A DNA stretch of 64,000 nt from Pohlia nutans (taxonomy: Eukaryota; Streptophyta; Bryopsida; Bryales; Mniaceae). Location: positions 992,001 through 1,056,000 of the forward strand of contig CM040094.1 of NCBI GenBank assembly GCA_022496805.1. The letters are read 5' to 3'. Positions within the stretch are counted from its first letter, which is position 1. Every line of letters starts with the position of its first letter. The notes under the pieces were generated by a model. The model saw only the letters and a program-made list of their open reading frames with translations, was not told where the DNA came from and did no database searches. This document shows positions 39,417 through 50,763 of the stretch, one piece after another. A program made the translations under genes and the position numbers.

Positions 39417-39669
39417 TTCAAAAAATACAAAATCCGTGCGGAATTACCGTGAAAACAGTGCGAAATCCGTGAGAAAAATGTACGAACCCGTGAAATATCA
39501 GATATCGCATGGAAATCGTTTAAAATCCATGGGGTCCTAAATTCCTGATGACTGACATAACAAACAAACACTTTACTGATGCTAGCCTCGAAAAAGGTCC
39601 AGAGTTTCTATCTATCTATAAAGTGTTGTACTTTTTCCTTTCTACAATGTCATTTCATTCATACCCTAA

Positions 39670-39808
39670 GGGCCTCTTTACACTAGAGGTGAGAAGCCGT
39701 GAGGAAAGAAATTTCAGCTAATGAAAAATTGATCTTCTCGGTTTCTAAACCTCCCATTGGCTGAAATTTCTCTCCTTACGGCTTCTCACCTCTAGTGTAA
39801 AGAGGCCC
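39670..39808. mobile_element. Tourist-like hairpin MITE (139 bp), complete
   Basis: Nearly the whole element is an inverted repeat. Both ends read GGGCCTCTTTACACTAGAGG when viewed inwards, and TAA flanks each side as the target duplication. It ends about 400 bp upstream of the C4-hydroxylase start and shares its ends with the degraded element at 1048-2459. Confidence 0.85.
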
Positions 39809-40204
39809 TAAAATAAACTACAATAAAATAGAATAAAAATAAACAATAATTGAACATCACTCTAGTAGGAAAGAGTGAGCAAGTGTAAATGCGCCATGTG
39901 AGCAAGTATTTCTTTTCTTTTGGCCTTAACTAGTGTTGGGGGTGAATGTACGTAAAGAATCGGCGATGGCGATGGCGATGGGGAAGTTTCCGTTTTCTAA
40001 TCTGGTGGAGGCGCCTTCGTGTTCCTCCGCAAACCAAGCACCCCAGTCGTCGTCTCCACAACCACCGACTTCGTAATCTCGTCAGAAGGGCAAAACCGCC
40101 CTCAGCATCTCCCGAGCACAAATTTTGTGTTGTTGATTTTTTTGTGATTTTTTTGTGATTTTTTTTTGTTGTTGTTGCGGAGATTTCGTGTAGAAAGCAG
40201 CACG
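39809..40204 (+). promoter_or_regulatory. Promoter/leader of the C4-hydroxylase gene
   Basis: Between a Tourist-like MITE and the ATG. Contains GATGGC repeats near 39964-39980, with upstream ATGs there, and T-rich blocks ending in TTGTTGTTGTTG shortly before the start. No sharp promoter element can be called. Confidence 0.35.
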
Positions 40205-41469
40205 ATGTGGTTGTGGAACGATTCGGCGAATCGGCCGAGCGACGAGGTGCTGGGCACATTCGCGCCCATCGTGGTGTACTGGCTCTACTCCGGCATGTAC
40301 CACGTCCTGCTCCCCTTGCCCTGCCTCGCCAAGTATCGCTTGCATTCCGTGGAGGACCAGATGCGCAAGAACTTGGTCACCGTACCACAAGTCGTGCGAG
40401 GCGTACTGTTGCAGCAAGTCGTTCAAGTCATTGTCGCGCTTCTCCTCTTCACGGTAAGTAACCTAATTCTAATCCCTTTCTTCTTAGCCCCCGAATCTCC
40501 CTTTCCTACTAGATTTGAAATCGTTCCCTTTTCCGTGTAATTTGCATTTTTTCCAGATCTCGTACCGTCTTAAAAAACTACGAAACGTTAGTTCCAAGTA
40601 TTCATTCGCTCTTCTTTTTTCGTACTCTTTTTTCCTTTTTTCTCACTTAACCTAATTTTGATTCTTAGCCCTGAATCTTACTTTTCTGCTAGATTTGACA
40701 GCATTTTCGTTAACTTCCTTCGTTGTTAGTTGCAAGTACACGCTCTGTTTTTTTCTGTCCTTTTTACTTAACCTAATTCAAATGTAGCGCTGAATCTCAC
40801 TTTCGTACTAAGTTTGAAATTATACCTTGCCGTGTAATTCAAACTTTCTTCGTTGTTAGTTGCAAGCTGTGAATGTACAGTACGTTTTTTGATAAATTAT
40901 TTCTCAACCCTAATTGAATCTGTGAGCAGATTACCGGGCAAGAGGAGAAAGTGGAGCAGCCGGAGTTATGGATAGTGGCCATCCAGATAGTGGTGGCGAT
41001 GGTGGTGATGGATAGCTGGCAGTATTTCTGCCACCGGTGGATGCACTTGAACAAGTTCATGTACAAGCACGTACATTCATTGCACCACCGACTGGTGGTG
41101 CCGTTTGCTTTCGGGGCATTGTACAACCATCCCTTGGAAGGTCTGTTACTGGACACTGTCGGTGGGGCAATCTCCTTCCTAGTGACTGGAATGACGCCCT
41201 GGACGTCCATCTTCTTCTTCTCGTTCGCCACCATCAAGACCATCGACGACCACTGTGGCCTGTGGCTGCCCGGGAACCCCTTCCACCTCCTGTTCTGGAA
41301 CAACACGGCGTACCACGACATCCACCACCAGTTGCACGGCACCAAGTACAACTTCTCCCAGCCCTTTTTCATCACGTGGGACAAGCTCTGCGGCACGCAC
41401 ATGCCGTTCCAGGTGCAGAAGCGCGTGGAGGGCGGCCTGGAAGCCAGACCTATCAAGAAAATCGACTGA
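40205..41469 (+). CDS. SBH: Sphinganine (sphingoid base) C4-hydroxylase
   Basis: ER-membrane di-iron enzyme that adds the C4 hydroxyl to dihydrosphingosine, making phytosphingosine-type long-chain bases. Exons 40205-40453 and 40930-41469; 262 residues, against 260 for Arabidopsis SBH1. The three histidine boxes of the fatty acid hydroxylase superfamily are intact: HRWMH (118-122), HSLHH (132-136) and HDIHH (212-216). Family-typical blocks include VAPIVVYWLYSG-like FAPIVVYWLYSGMY near the start, YNHPLEGLLLDT, FFFSFATIKTIDDHCGLWLP and GTKYNFSQPFF. Hydrophobic segments near 17-37, 67-83, 98-111 and 160-183 fit a multi-pass membrane protein. The C-terminus ends KKID, a dilysine ER-retrieval form. 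The start is the first ATG in frame with the conserved N-terminus. Intron 476 bp, GT-AG. Confidence 0.95.
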
Positions 41470-42820
41470 TTGTATGAAGATATTACTGTCCTTTTCTTTT
41501 TTTTCCTTTTGTGTAATGCAGCTTAAGCTCTTGATAGTCATAACAAAGTAGTGATGTTGATGATGACGTTGATGCAGTGTTGAAGCTGTGTTGGGAAATT
41601 TCATCATGTATAGGTACTCGAGAAGACCTTTACTTAGGGTTTGTTCTTCATTTTCACCTCTCGAGGGAGAGAGAGAGAGAGAGAGAGAAGAAAACTGGTT
41701 TAGATTTAGCTTCATTCTTGCAGGGTTGCACATGTGATGCTCCTGATGATAGGGTTTTTGGTCACAGCTTTTTAGTTAGACGTATTGGTAGGCCACTCCT
41801 GTTACTCTCTGCTGTGCTTTTTAACAAGGCAATTGTATTCATATATGATGATTTTCAAATCTGTTGCTCTGGAAGTGAAGATAATTGGCTTGATCTTTGC
41901 ATGCAGCTTCAATGAGGTTTGTCTGACCGGTAGGTTTGGGCATAATGCAATTCTCCTTTCTGCAAAGTACTCTTTGAGAGTTGTGGGATGTGATTTTGAA
42001 ATCGCCTGCTTTTGAGGGCAACTGTGAAACTCTCTAATAAGGGTGTCAAACCTTGTGATTCTTGCTTTGTGATTTGTGATGTGTAGGTTTCTTACCAAAT
42101 TGAGCACATTTTAGCGTGTTGTGGAACTGGATTCTGAATTACTTTCTTCTGCAGGTCACAACCTGGTCTCCCAGAAATGCATGTGATTGTTATCAGTGGA
42201 GTTCTTATGTAGCTTCTGGAGTCTTTTTTTGCCTTAGTATATTCATAACTCTTTTACATCACACCTTTGGTAACCAATGTTCAAACATGTGTAGGCTTAA
42301 ATGTGAGCATCGGTCCGGTGGATACAGATAAAGGACAAAAAAATGAGGTCCCAACTTCCACCCATGCTTTGTGAGCGCTGAAAGCGGCTTGCAAAGTCAC
42401 CTACTTCACCATGCCATCGGTAGGCTATGTGATTGGTTTCTTTATGGAGAATTTCTAATTTTATCAATTGAATTGCTTTACCCAGGGTGAATTTCTAATT
42501 TTATTTACTGGATTGCTCTACCCAGGGTGCTTGGAAGTGGTCTTTACTTTTTCAATCGGTGGAGAGTTGAATTTTAGGACAGACCCAACTCTACAAGGCC
42601 CAACTCTGCAAGGCCCAACTCTGCAAGGAAGGAGGCCCTAATCATACAACAGCAAATATTCTGGAATGTGATATCACAGAGTGATGATAAGGAGTTCAGA
42701 GTGTCACTTACTGGGCCGGCTCAGGATTGACAGGTTGCTCTTATGTGTACACACTGACCTCTGTAATGTCACTCATGTATAATTCTCATGTATACTCTCA
42801 TATACAAACTCTGACTTCTT
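41470..42820. other. 3' flank and intergenic DNA, no gene seen
   Basis: Follows the C4-hydroxylase stop. At 42588-42628 the word AGGCCCAACTCTGCA recurs about three times as a short tandem repeat. A short open frame at 41577-41915 is crossed by the microsatellite and shows no family similarity. Confidence 0.45.
41666..41689. repeat. GA dinucleotide microsatellite
   Basis: About eleven GA units roughly 200 bp past the C4-hydroxylase stop, probably in its 3' untranslated region. Confidence 0.85.
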
Positions 42821-42823
42821 TAA

Positions 42824-43622
42824 CCCTTTACCACCCAGGGTGTTTCTGGAGAAACCAAGTTTTTTGGGTGATGTTTCTTTAAAACTCTCTCTGTTAAAAT
42901 TAGGGCTACTATTATTAGAATCTAACCGGATGAATGTTAGCATAGCTTAATGAAACAAGTGTTGATTAAATCTTGGTAAGATCGGACCGTTGGATTGAAA
43001 GATTATAGTATGTCTTTAAACCGTATAATGAACACTCAAAAATGAGATTTTGGGGGGTGTGTGGCTTCAAGGTTAAATAGAATTTGGGTTAAATTTTCAA
43101 AAATAGTAGTGAAGATGTTCAACAATGGCCTATGTCAACACCTCTTCATTGCAATCTTTCATGTCAAGAACTGACTCGTACATAATTATTGTGAATTTTA
43201 TAAGTGAGAGTGACTTATCCATGTACGGTTTAGGACAAAATTTATATGTTAAAATAAGAAAGGAGTTGGTACATTGATGAAGATCAGACTACAAACACTA
43301 ATGGAACATGAATAAGAGAACACAATCCAAGAAAAAATTCAAGATTACAAACTTGCAAACACAAGAAATACCACATAGTACATGTGTTGTATTTGTAAGT
43401 ATTTGCTATATTTTGAGGTATTTGTAGTATTTTGGTGTTTTGTACATAGGTATTTGGATAGCTAAAAAAGTCTGATTTCAAATTTTCTTTTTGCATCATT
43501 TGCAAAATCAAAAGTTACACATCTGAACTTCAAACATTGGACTAAGATGGTTCACAGATTTTTCAACATTTCATTTTCTAGTGATTTAGTAACCACTTAG
43601 TGGTTACCTAGGCACTAAAAGG
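42824..43622. mobile_element. TTAA-flanked, piggyBac-like element (799 bp), copy 1
   Basis: Preceded by TTAA (42820-42823), starting CCCTTTACCACCCAGG, and ending CCTAGGCACTAAAAGG directly before TTAA (43623-43626). Internally it is the inverted counterpart of the element at 54254-55055: both share the block around ACTTACAAATACAACA-ATGTACTA and the long stretch next to it. No transposase frame survives. Confidence 0.75.
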
Positions 43623-43633
43623 TTAACCTTTAA

Positions 43634-43846
43634 CTCCTAAACGTCTGAACATGCCTTTGTGGCCAATAGAATACGTTGTATTTTGAATGTACTTGGAATG
43701 AATCCACACCTCTAATGAGTTTGAGGTCAAAAGAAAGCTGAAATTTAGATCAATGCGGTTCTAACAAGCTACTGAGATCCCAATTTAGAGTTTCTTGTTA
43801 GTAGAAAATCCCAATTATACGACAAACCCCATAGGACGTTTAGGGG
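43634..43846. mobile_element. TTAA-flanked MITE (213 bp)
   Basis: Starts CTCCTAAACGTC after TTAA (43630-43633) and ends GACGTTTAGGGG before TTGA, a variant of TTAA. It lies 7 bp after the end of the TTAA element before it, so two insertions of the same type sit side by side. Confidence 0.6.
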
Positions 43847-44916
43847 TTGAAGAACCACAACTATGTTTCTCTCCAAACACTCCAAAACTACCTAAAAGTA
43901 TTCTTTCTCATAAAAAAACAAATAGTTTTTGATTAAAAACCTTTTCAACCGATTCAGTTGTAGGATATTTCAACCAACTTGTAAAATTTCAACCAACTTG
44001 TAAATTTTCAACTATTCAAATTTTCAATCGTAGCATATTTCAACGAACTTGTGTGAAAAGCCTAACCCCTAACTGCCGGCAAGACCAAAAACTGGTCGAT
44101 GACTGAATTCGAATGTTCAATTCCAACTGCGTGGACGATTTCCATCCAATTCCTGATGTGAAGGGCTTTGCTTGGTGATGCCACCCCTTGAAGTTAAATT
44201 CAAATCGTTCAAGCTATTTTTAAATTTTACATGGGTCCCAACTACAAAAGACTCATAAAACGGTTCACCGAGTAGTGTATTTTGATTTTTTTTCTTCTTC
44301 TACTTAAACTAAATTTAGGCCATGAAAATAAGTTCCATTGCATTTGAACATAACCAACAAAATGAAGCTTTCCAAGTTTAGTTTTTATTCAACTTTGAAT
44401 TATTTTAAAAAATCTTAAAATCGAGTGTTTTATTGTAGTTACAAGTTCGGTAGGTATCACCAAGGTGTAGCAAAAATTCTAAATTTAGATAAACGGATGA
44501 TTTTCATCAACTGAACTTTTTTTCATTGTAATTTACACCTTAGGTAAAAAAATCAGAATTTTCTAGTACATTTTGTAATTGATATAGATTTTCTTTGCAA
44601 TCACTTTATAAAACCATAGTAATTTCAAAATTTCACCAAAATTTATGAAAAATTCATGATTTGTAGTAGACCATCGACTAAAACTATAAATTTGAATTCC
44701 TACAATATTTTTAGTAGCAGCAAAATTGAATGTGATAAATTGAATGTGATAGATAAAACATGATTCCATGGTCATAGGCCCAACCTTTAAGGGCTAAAAC
44801 GTTGGTTTATGGGTCATCCACTATAATGAACTTACAGAGCAAATGAGAGTGAGACCCAAGCTTCCAGATACCCGGATCCGGAGGGTACAATCTCAAGTGC
44901 ATACCCTGCAACGCTT

Positions 44917-44930
44917 AAACCCTAAACCCC
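44917..44930 (+). promoter_or_regulatory. Telo-box-like motif
   Basis: AAACCCTAAACCCC, the plant telo-box word found in promoters of many translation-related genes. It lies about 130 bp before a possible tiny two-exon gene (45063-45302) and about 1.1 kb before MSH1. Confidence 0.4.
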
Positions 44931-44953
44931 TGGCGCCGCTCCGACTCGTCTTC

Positions 44954-44979
44954 CTCGGTCGGAATGCATTCCGACCGAG
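44954..44979. repeat. Perfect 26-bp palindrome
   Basis: CTCGGTCGGAATG followed at once by its exact reverse complement CATTCCGACCGAG, with no spacer. It is in a GC-richer island with the telo-box, upstream of the tiny candidate gene. Confidence 0.9.
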
Positions 44980-45062
44980 CTTCGCGAGCCACTCAGAGAT
45001 TGCAAAGTTGCATGACTCCAATGATTAGCGAGAGTGCATGACGAAGATGACGAAATGCAGAA

Positions 45063-45302
45063 ATGGCTTCTCCTGCTCTTTGTAACGTGAGCACCCCTGC
45101 ACAACTTAACACTAGTTGCCATTTTCATTGAAACCTATGGTCCAGTATTCCAGTTACACCATTTTTTTTTCCCTCAAAAACCGTGAGCATTCACTGTAGT
45201 GTATTGTGTAAAGATAAAAATACTAACCAGCTTTGTTTTTAGGTCCTAAATCCTGATGATGAGCATGCTTTAAAAAGAAATAGCCGAAAGACGAAGTACT
45301 GA
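45063..45302 (+). CDS. Possible 27-residue micropeptide gene, two exons
   Basis: ATG at 45063 opens an 8-codon exon (MASPALCN) ending at an AAC|GTGAGC donor. A TTTTTAG acceptor at 45242 joins in frame to VLNPDDEHALKRNSRKTKY and a TGA. A telo-box lies upstream. I recognise no family. The splice phases fit and the C-terminal half looks coding-like (acidic then basic), but a frame this short can arise by chance, or could be the tail of a longer gene. Confidence 0.25.
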
Positions 45303-45563
45303 TGATTTTTCTTTCTGCCGGCTTGTAGGTCAATTTTCGAGAAAATTCACTTTTCCATTCAAAACGTCTTTCGTTTGCCGTTTCTCTAAGATAGTTGTGG
45401 TGCGAACGTGATTCTTGTTTTCGCTGAAAATTCTTGATTATACGGTTTTTCCCGCCCTCGTGACTCTTTGCCTGATATCCGCTTCTCGTTTCATTTTGAG
45501 TAACCTGAAATAGCTTGTGAAATTGAGTATAGTGTTTAGGTTAGCCGATCTTGATCAATCACC

Positions 45564-45956
45564 TTAGGAAGATTTCTTAGTAGGAAGCTCCGGCTTCATG
45601 GAATATTTATTTGTTACCATCGCTTTGACACAGCTTCTCCTTGTAGGTTTCGGTGCTCTTTTCTTCTCTCGCCCGGACCTCTTGTCTTTCTTGTTTGGCC
45701 AAGAATGGGCGTCGTTTGAGGAAGTACTTAGTTGGACTGAGATATGATGATGTTTTGTATCATTGAAGCTTAAGGTTACAAATCTCTGGTTACAAAAAAC
45801 GTTCGCGTGGTGATTCCCTATTTCTCTCAGTAACGTTTTCCAATTTTCATCTGTAAACTCACAGGTTAAGAATATAATCTGAGAGAGAAGAATTGCATCG
45901 TTTTTTTGACAATCTTGTCTGGTGATGACAGGGATGCAGGGCACGATGTGACGCAT
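45564..45956 (-). CDS. Hypothetical ORF, 130 residues, divergent from MSH1
   Basis: Begins with ATG only 57 bp from the MSH1 start codon, on the opposite strand. It has a basic C-terminal third (KKDKRSGREKKRAPKPTRR) and no domain I know. It may be a real gene sharing a bidirectional promoter, or a chance frame antisense to the MSH1 leader. No homology can be claimed. Confidence 0.2.
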   Translation of the reverse strand: MRHIVPCIPVITRQDCQKNDAILLSQIIFLTCEFTDENWKTLLREIGNHHANVFCNQRFVTLSFNDTKHHHISVQLSTSSNDAHSWPNKKDKRSGREKKRAPKPTRRSCVKAMVTNKYSMKPELPTKKSS

Positions 45957-46012
45957 GTGGAGCCGAGGTTTAGGTGTTAGCGATGCATGATTTTTTCTAA
46001 GAAGTTCTAGCT

Positions 46013-49000
46013 ATGGCAGCCATTCACACGATGGCTCTCTCGCGAGCTTTGAGCCGAATCGCCTCGAAAGCAGATCACTTAAGATTAGAGAGTGCGTTTA
46101 CAGGGAGTTATCTCAAGGGACAAGGTCAATGCTTCCATCTCTCCAAGCCCGCAGTGCGAAAGAAAGCGAATAGACTGTACACGTGTTATTCGACATTAAA
46201 GACGCTAGACACTCCACAAGTCGTCACGGTGAAGAGGATTTTACAAAATGGAGGACAAAGTGACCGCATTGATTTTTGGAGTTTGAAGTTGCAGCAGTGC
46301 CGGAAACCGTTGACAAAAGAGATGATGAAGCGGCTCAAGTGGAGTAATCCGCTTGGCTTGGACGAGTCGCTCCGTGGCGGCAGTCTCAGGAAGGGCACCA
46401 GAAGCGCGGAGCTTCTGGAGATGAAGGCTGCGTTTCCACGGGAGGTTTTTCTCTGCAGATCAGGAGACGTTTATGAAGCTGTTGGCATTGATGCTTGCAT
46501 TTTGGTTGAGTATGTTGGAGTAGCTCCCATTGGACGGAAAGACTCGGTTCCCAAGGCGGGCTGTCCTGTTGTCAACCTTCGACAAATCATTGATGAGCTT
46601 ACGCAAGAAGGCTTTTCTGTGTGTGTTGTGGAGGAGGTCCAAGGCTCACCGACAGGACGTGGACGTCGTAAGGAACGCTTTATTGCAGGACATGCGCATC
46701 CAGGTCAGTGGTTTTTGTTGTTGCTAATTTTAGCCAAAATGATTCATAAAATTTGAGCTGGCTAGTTATACAAAGGATTTTGGGAAAATAATAGCCAGAT
46801 TTCCTACATGAGTCAAGATGTGTAGCCTCTTTAAACCTAGATATCACCCAGGTATCGCTGAAAGGTAGCACATGTGTGTTATCCTGATATTACATAATAT
46901 GAAATGAGCATGCAAGGAGCATGGATTGCTCTTCAAGCCATGGAAAAGTAGCAAAAATGCTAAACTGTCTCCTGACAAAAAGAATTCTCTGATCCAGGTA
47001 GTCCGTATGTTTACGGCTTGGCTGCTCAGAATGTGGACTTGGAGTTTCCAGAGGCCGTATCAGTTGTTGGCGTTTCACACAACAAAAAAGGCTACTGCCT
47101 CGTTTTCGCCTCCGAAATCATGCGCACTTATGCAGTGGAAGAGGGACTCACTGAGGAGGCTGCGGTTGCCTTGCTGCGCGCTCAAAAATGTCACAAGGTT
47201 TACACTCACATTTCCTTACAGTTGGGTGAGTCCACAGGCAACGGCAGTTGGGTGAAACGTGGTCTTCTTTGGAGCGAATTCCAAAAGCTGCAGCACGAAT
47301 GGTATGAAAATGATCATGTCGACGAGCTTCTCATCAAAGTACGCGAGATTTATGGACTCGGTGAATCTGCAGAGTTTCGAGAGATTTTAGTTCCACCAGG
47401 AGAGAGACCGCGACCTCTTTACGTTGGGACTGCATCTCAAATAGGGATCATTTCTACCGCAGGAGTTCCCAGCCTTCTGAGTGTCGTTCTTCCAAAGGAA
47501 GCCAACCATTTATGTGTTTCCTATCTGAAGAATCTCCTGCTGCATCCCCCTCCATACCGCGTGGCGGAGTCTATACAAGGGGCTTGTGCAGGTCTGAGAG
47601 ATCTCACGTGTTCTGTTCCAGATTTCACATGCGTGTCGGCGGTGAAGCTTAAGAGGCTCGTAGAAGCGAAAGAGGCGAATCATGTTGAGCTTGCACGTAT
47701 CCAGCGATTGGCGGAAGATGTGCTGTATATGAGCAATGACTCTGAACTGACTGGTGTTCTGGAGCTTCTACTCGAACCGGCTTGGCTGGCTACAGGTTTC
47801 TCCACATCTCCTTGTCTTCGAATAATGCATTGTCAGTGATACAAGAGGTACAGTCTGGGTCAGGAGTGCATTAAGGCATGATATGGCTTGGTTTCAACAT
47901 GATGTCGTAGTGACAACAAGATGCTGTTTGTCTTATTCCAAGGTTCATGGTGACAGGTCTTCGCATTGGACGGAAACAGCTGATTGCTGATTGCAAGATG
48001 ATTTCCAGCAAATTGGGGAACATGCTAGCATCTGAGGGTGACTTGGATCAAGCCCGGAGTCAGGGTGCAGGCATTCCTGAAGACTTCTTTCGAGACTCGG
48101 AGGATACTTGGAGAGGGCGGGTGAAGCGGGAGCATGCTGAAGAAGTCTACAGAGAAGTCGATGAAGCAGCGAATGAGCTGGTCACTGCAGTAAAGAATGG
48201 CCTCTGCCTAATTGTGGAAGGGGATGACAGCGCGAAAGGCCCAAAAATGGAAATCTGCTACAGCTATGAGGATCAAGCAGTGTGGCTACAAGGGAAAAGG
48301 GTATTAACGGGGGTGAATGCTTCCCTGGACGCAGCATTGAAGTGCCTGGTCCCAGCCGTTGATGCCAAAGGGAAGAAAATAGGGGAGGAATGGTGGACAA
48401 CAAGCACAGTCGAAAGCTCCTTGAGCAAGTACCGTGCTGCAGTTGAAAAGGCTAGTGTGAGAGTCCTTGAGCTTCTTAGAGCCATAGCAGAAGACTTACA
48501 GCCCAAGACGGAGGTGCTGATCTTTGTCTCCACTCTGTCCGTGATTGCTAAAACCTTGTACATGCATGTCGCTGAAGGCGTGCGTCGTGACTGGGTTGTG
48601 CCAACACTCTCTTCAACGGAAAAAAGGCAGATGGTGCTTGATGATCTCGTTCCATATTGGAACGATCCAGCTCATGAAAACGTGCAGCCCAACATGGTTG
48701 AAATGAACTCCATGTACCTCCTCACAGGTACCTAATATATGAAAGGGAACCTTGGCAGTCTGATATTCCACTGAATGATAATTTTAGAAGTCCTGAAAAG
48801 TGGAGTAGACCTCAATCATCAGTGTTGGCTAAGTTTCTCCCCTTTCTCGCAGACTTGTATTCTGTATTCAGATCCATAGCCCAATATATGTAGGATGATG
48901 GATGTGTCAGTAACGTTCGTTGACATTTTAGTGAGAATCCTCTGTCTCAATTTAGCGTGTTAAGCAGGATGTTGTCTTAAGTACAGTCACCTGATTTGCT

Positions 49001-50763
49001 TTTGCGGATTTGATTTTATCTTGATTTTTTTTGTTTTTGTTTTTGGCTGAATCAATCACAGTCAGTTGTCCTCTTTGGAGCAGATATCGTTCTTGCTTAG
49101 TAGGGTACGTTTGAAGAGCAGGCCTGGTTCTTAGCTGGAGCAGAAAGTTCAAAAATGTTATGATATCTGCCTAAGTACTTATTGAGCTTGTTGTTTTGCA
49201 ATCAGGACCCAATGGAGGTGGGAAGTCCAGCATGTTGAGGTCAATTTGTGCAGGAGCTCTTCTTGCAACCTGTGGTCTGATGGTGCCTGCTCGCAAAGCC
49301 TTAATGCCTCGATTTGATGCCATCATTCTGCGGATGATGTCCACAGACAGTCCTGCTGATGGCAAGAGTGCGTTTCAAATGGTACGTGCCCAGTCAGTGT
49401 TGCAACTCCAGAGGTTAATATTTGTTGAACAATCCAGGACTAGATTTAGAATATTATTGAAAACCATTCAACTTGTCCAGTCGATTTTGTCATCAATACT
49501 TAATGTCAACGATTATTTTCTGGAATGGATCCTTTTACACTGTGCTCATAAGTGGTGGCTGTATCTTTCGGTCAATGCCACTATCTCTGAACATTCCAAA
49601 CAAGTTTCCAGTACTTATTTATTTTGGGCGGCTTTTTGTAATATATTTCTCTTTAGAAGCTTTTCTCCATATGTATCATTCTATTGATTGAGTAGTTTTG
49701 AGTGCTAAACAATAATATGAATCTGACAGTGCAGTATATTTGACGTTGTGAGAGTGCTTGCTGACAGGAAATGGCAGAGCTAAAAACCATTCTGGAAGAA
49801 GCAACTGACCGAAGCCTTGTACTGGTGGATGAGCTTTGTCGAGGAACTGACGTAGGAAAAGGCTCTTTCATTGCTGCGAGTGTCATTGAGACGCTTGATC
49901 GCATTGGTTGCATGGGCGTCCTCTCCACACATTTGCATGACCTTTTGGACATGGAATTGCGAACAAGGTACCAGGCATGCAATCTCGTCGTACTGTACAA
50001 GTCCAGCTTAAATTTGATCAAATACTTGCATTTTCTTGGCCAGTCAGACGATCTTCAAAATAATGTTTGCAGTTCTTCAATGATCCAGGATTGTGTGGGT
50101 AAACATGATTGCAATCATATACCACCCAATGCTTGGGTCACTTTTCAACCTTGATCCTATTCTTATTAATAGGGGATAGACTGAAACTTCATTCTGAATC
50201 TTAAGTAGGATTTGGCTGAATGAAAGTAGACCATTTTATGACTTACCAAGACTAGTTGTTGTTTACTTGGGGACAGGAATGTTGTTCAGAAAGCAATGGG
50301 TACGAGTGAGGTGGACCGTCGTTACTATCCAACATGGAAGTTGGTGGACGGTGCCTGCCGCGAGAGCCTCGCCTTTGAGGTGGCACGGAAGGAAGGGGTT
50401 CCTGCACATGTGGTAGACCGAGCAGAGGAGCTTTGCGTCACCAAGATGTTGTACCCGAATGGACTAATGGCCGCCGATAATAATCAAGACGGAAAGGCTG
50501 GAACTGTGCAAGTAGTAAAGTCGATAAGCGAAGATGAGAGGTACAATCTCTCCTCACACCTCAATTTCTGTAGCTGGGGCAAAACTATACGTACATTATT
50601 TCCTTCCTGAAGGTTAATTATATGATAGCAGTATTTCTCAATGAGTTCCCTTTAATAGTCTCACTCATCTTATATATATGTGGTATGCCCTTCTCTCAGG
50701 ATGACTGCCGAGAAGCTCTTCCTCATGATTGCAAGATTTGTGATCAAGTTCGCTAAGCCCTGA
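46013..50763 (+). CDS. MSH1: Organellar MutS homologue MSH1, form without GIY-YIG domain
   Basis: MSH1 proteins act in mitochondria and plastids to suppress recombination between short repeats and mutation. Exons 46013-46703, 46998-47795, 47957-48727, 49206-49381, 49768-49967, 50277-50540, 50700-50763; 987 residues, phases all close. The N-terminus is Arg/Ser-rich with few acids, as in an organelle targeting peptide. MutS domain I starts about 141 (FPREVFLCRSGDVYEAVG) and continues with the MSH1-typical KAGCPVVNLRQ and GHAHPGSPYVYGL. ATPase: Walker A GPNGGGKSS (754-762), Walker B LVLVDELCRGT (829-839), STHLH (865-869), then the conserved WKLVDGACRESLAFEVARKE. Two oddities: the mismatch motif is Val-Tyr-Glu where MutS proteins have Phe-x-Glu (Val153), and the protein stops at MIARFVIKFAKP about 130 residues before the end of Arabidopsis MSH1 (1118 residues), so GIY-YIG is absent. 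None is seen in any frame to 51600. Confidence 0.92.

Noticed and set aside
44061..44790. Possible further TTAA-type element starting CCCCTAACTGCC
   Set aside because: The flank is CTAA, not TTAA, and the proposed right end does not pair well.
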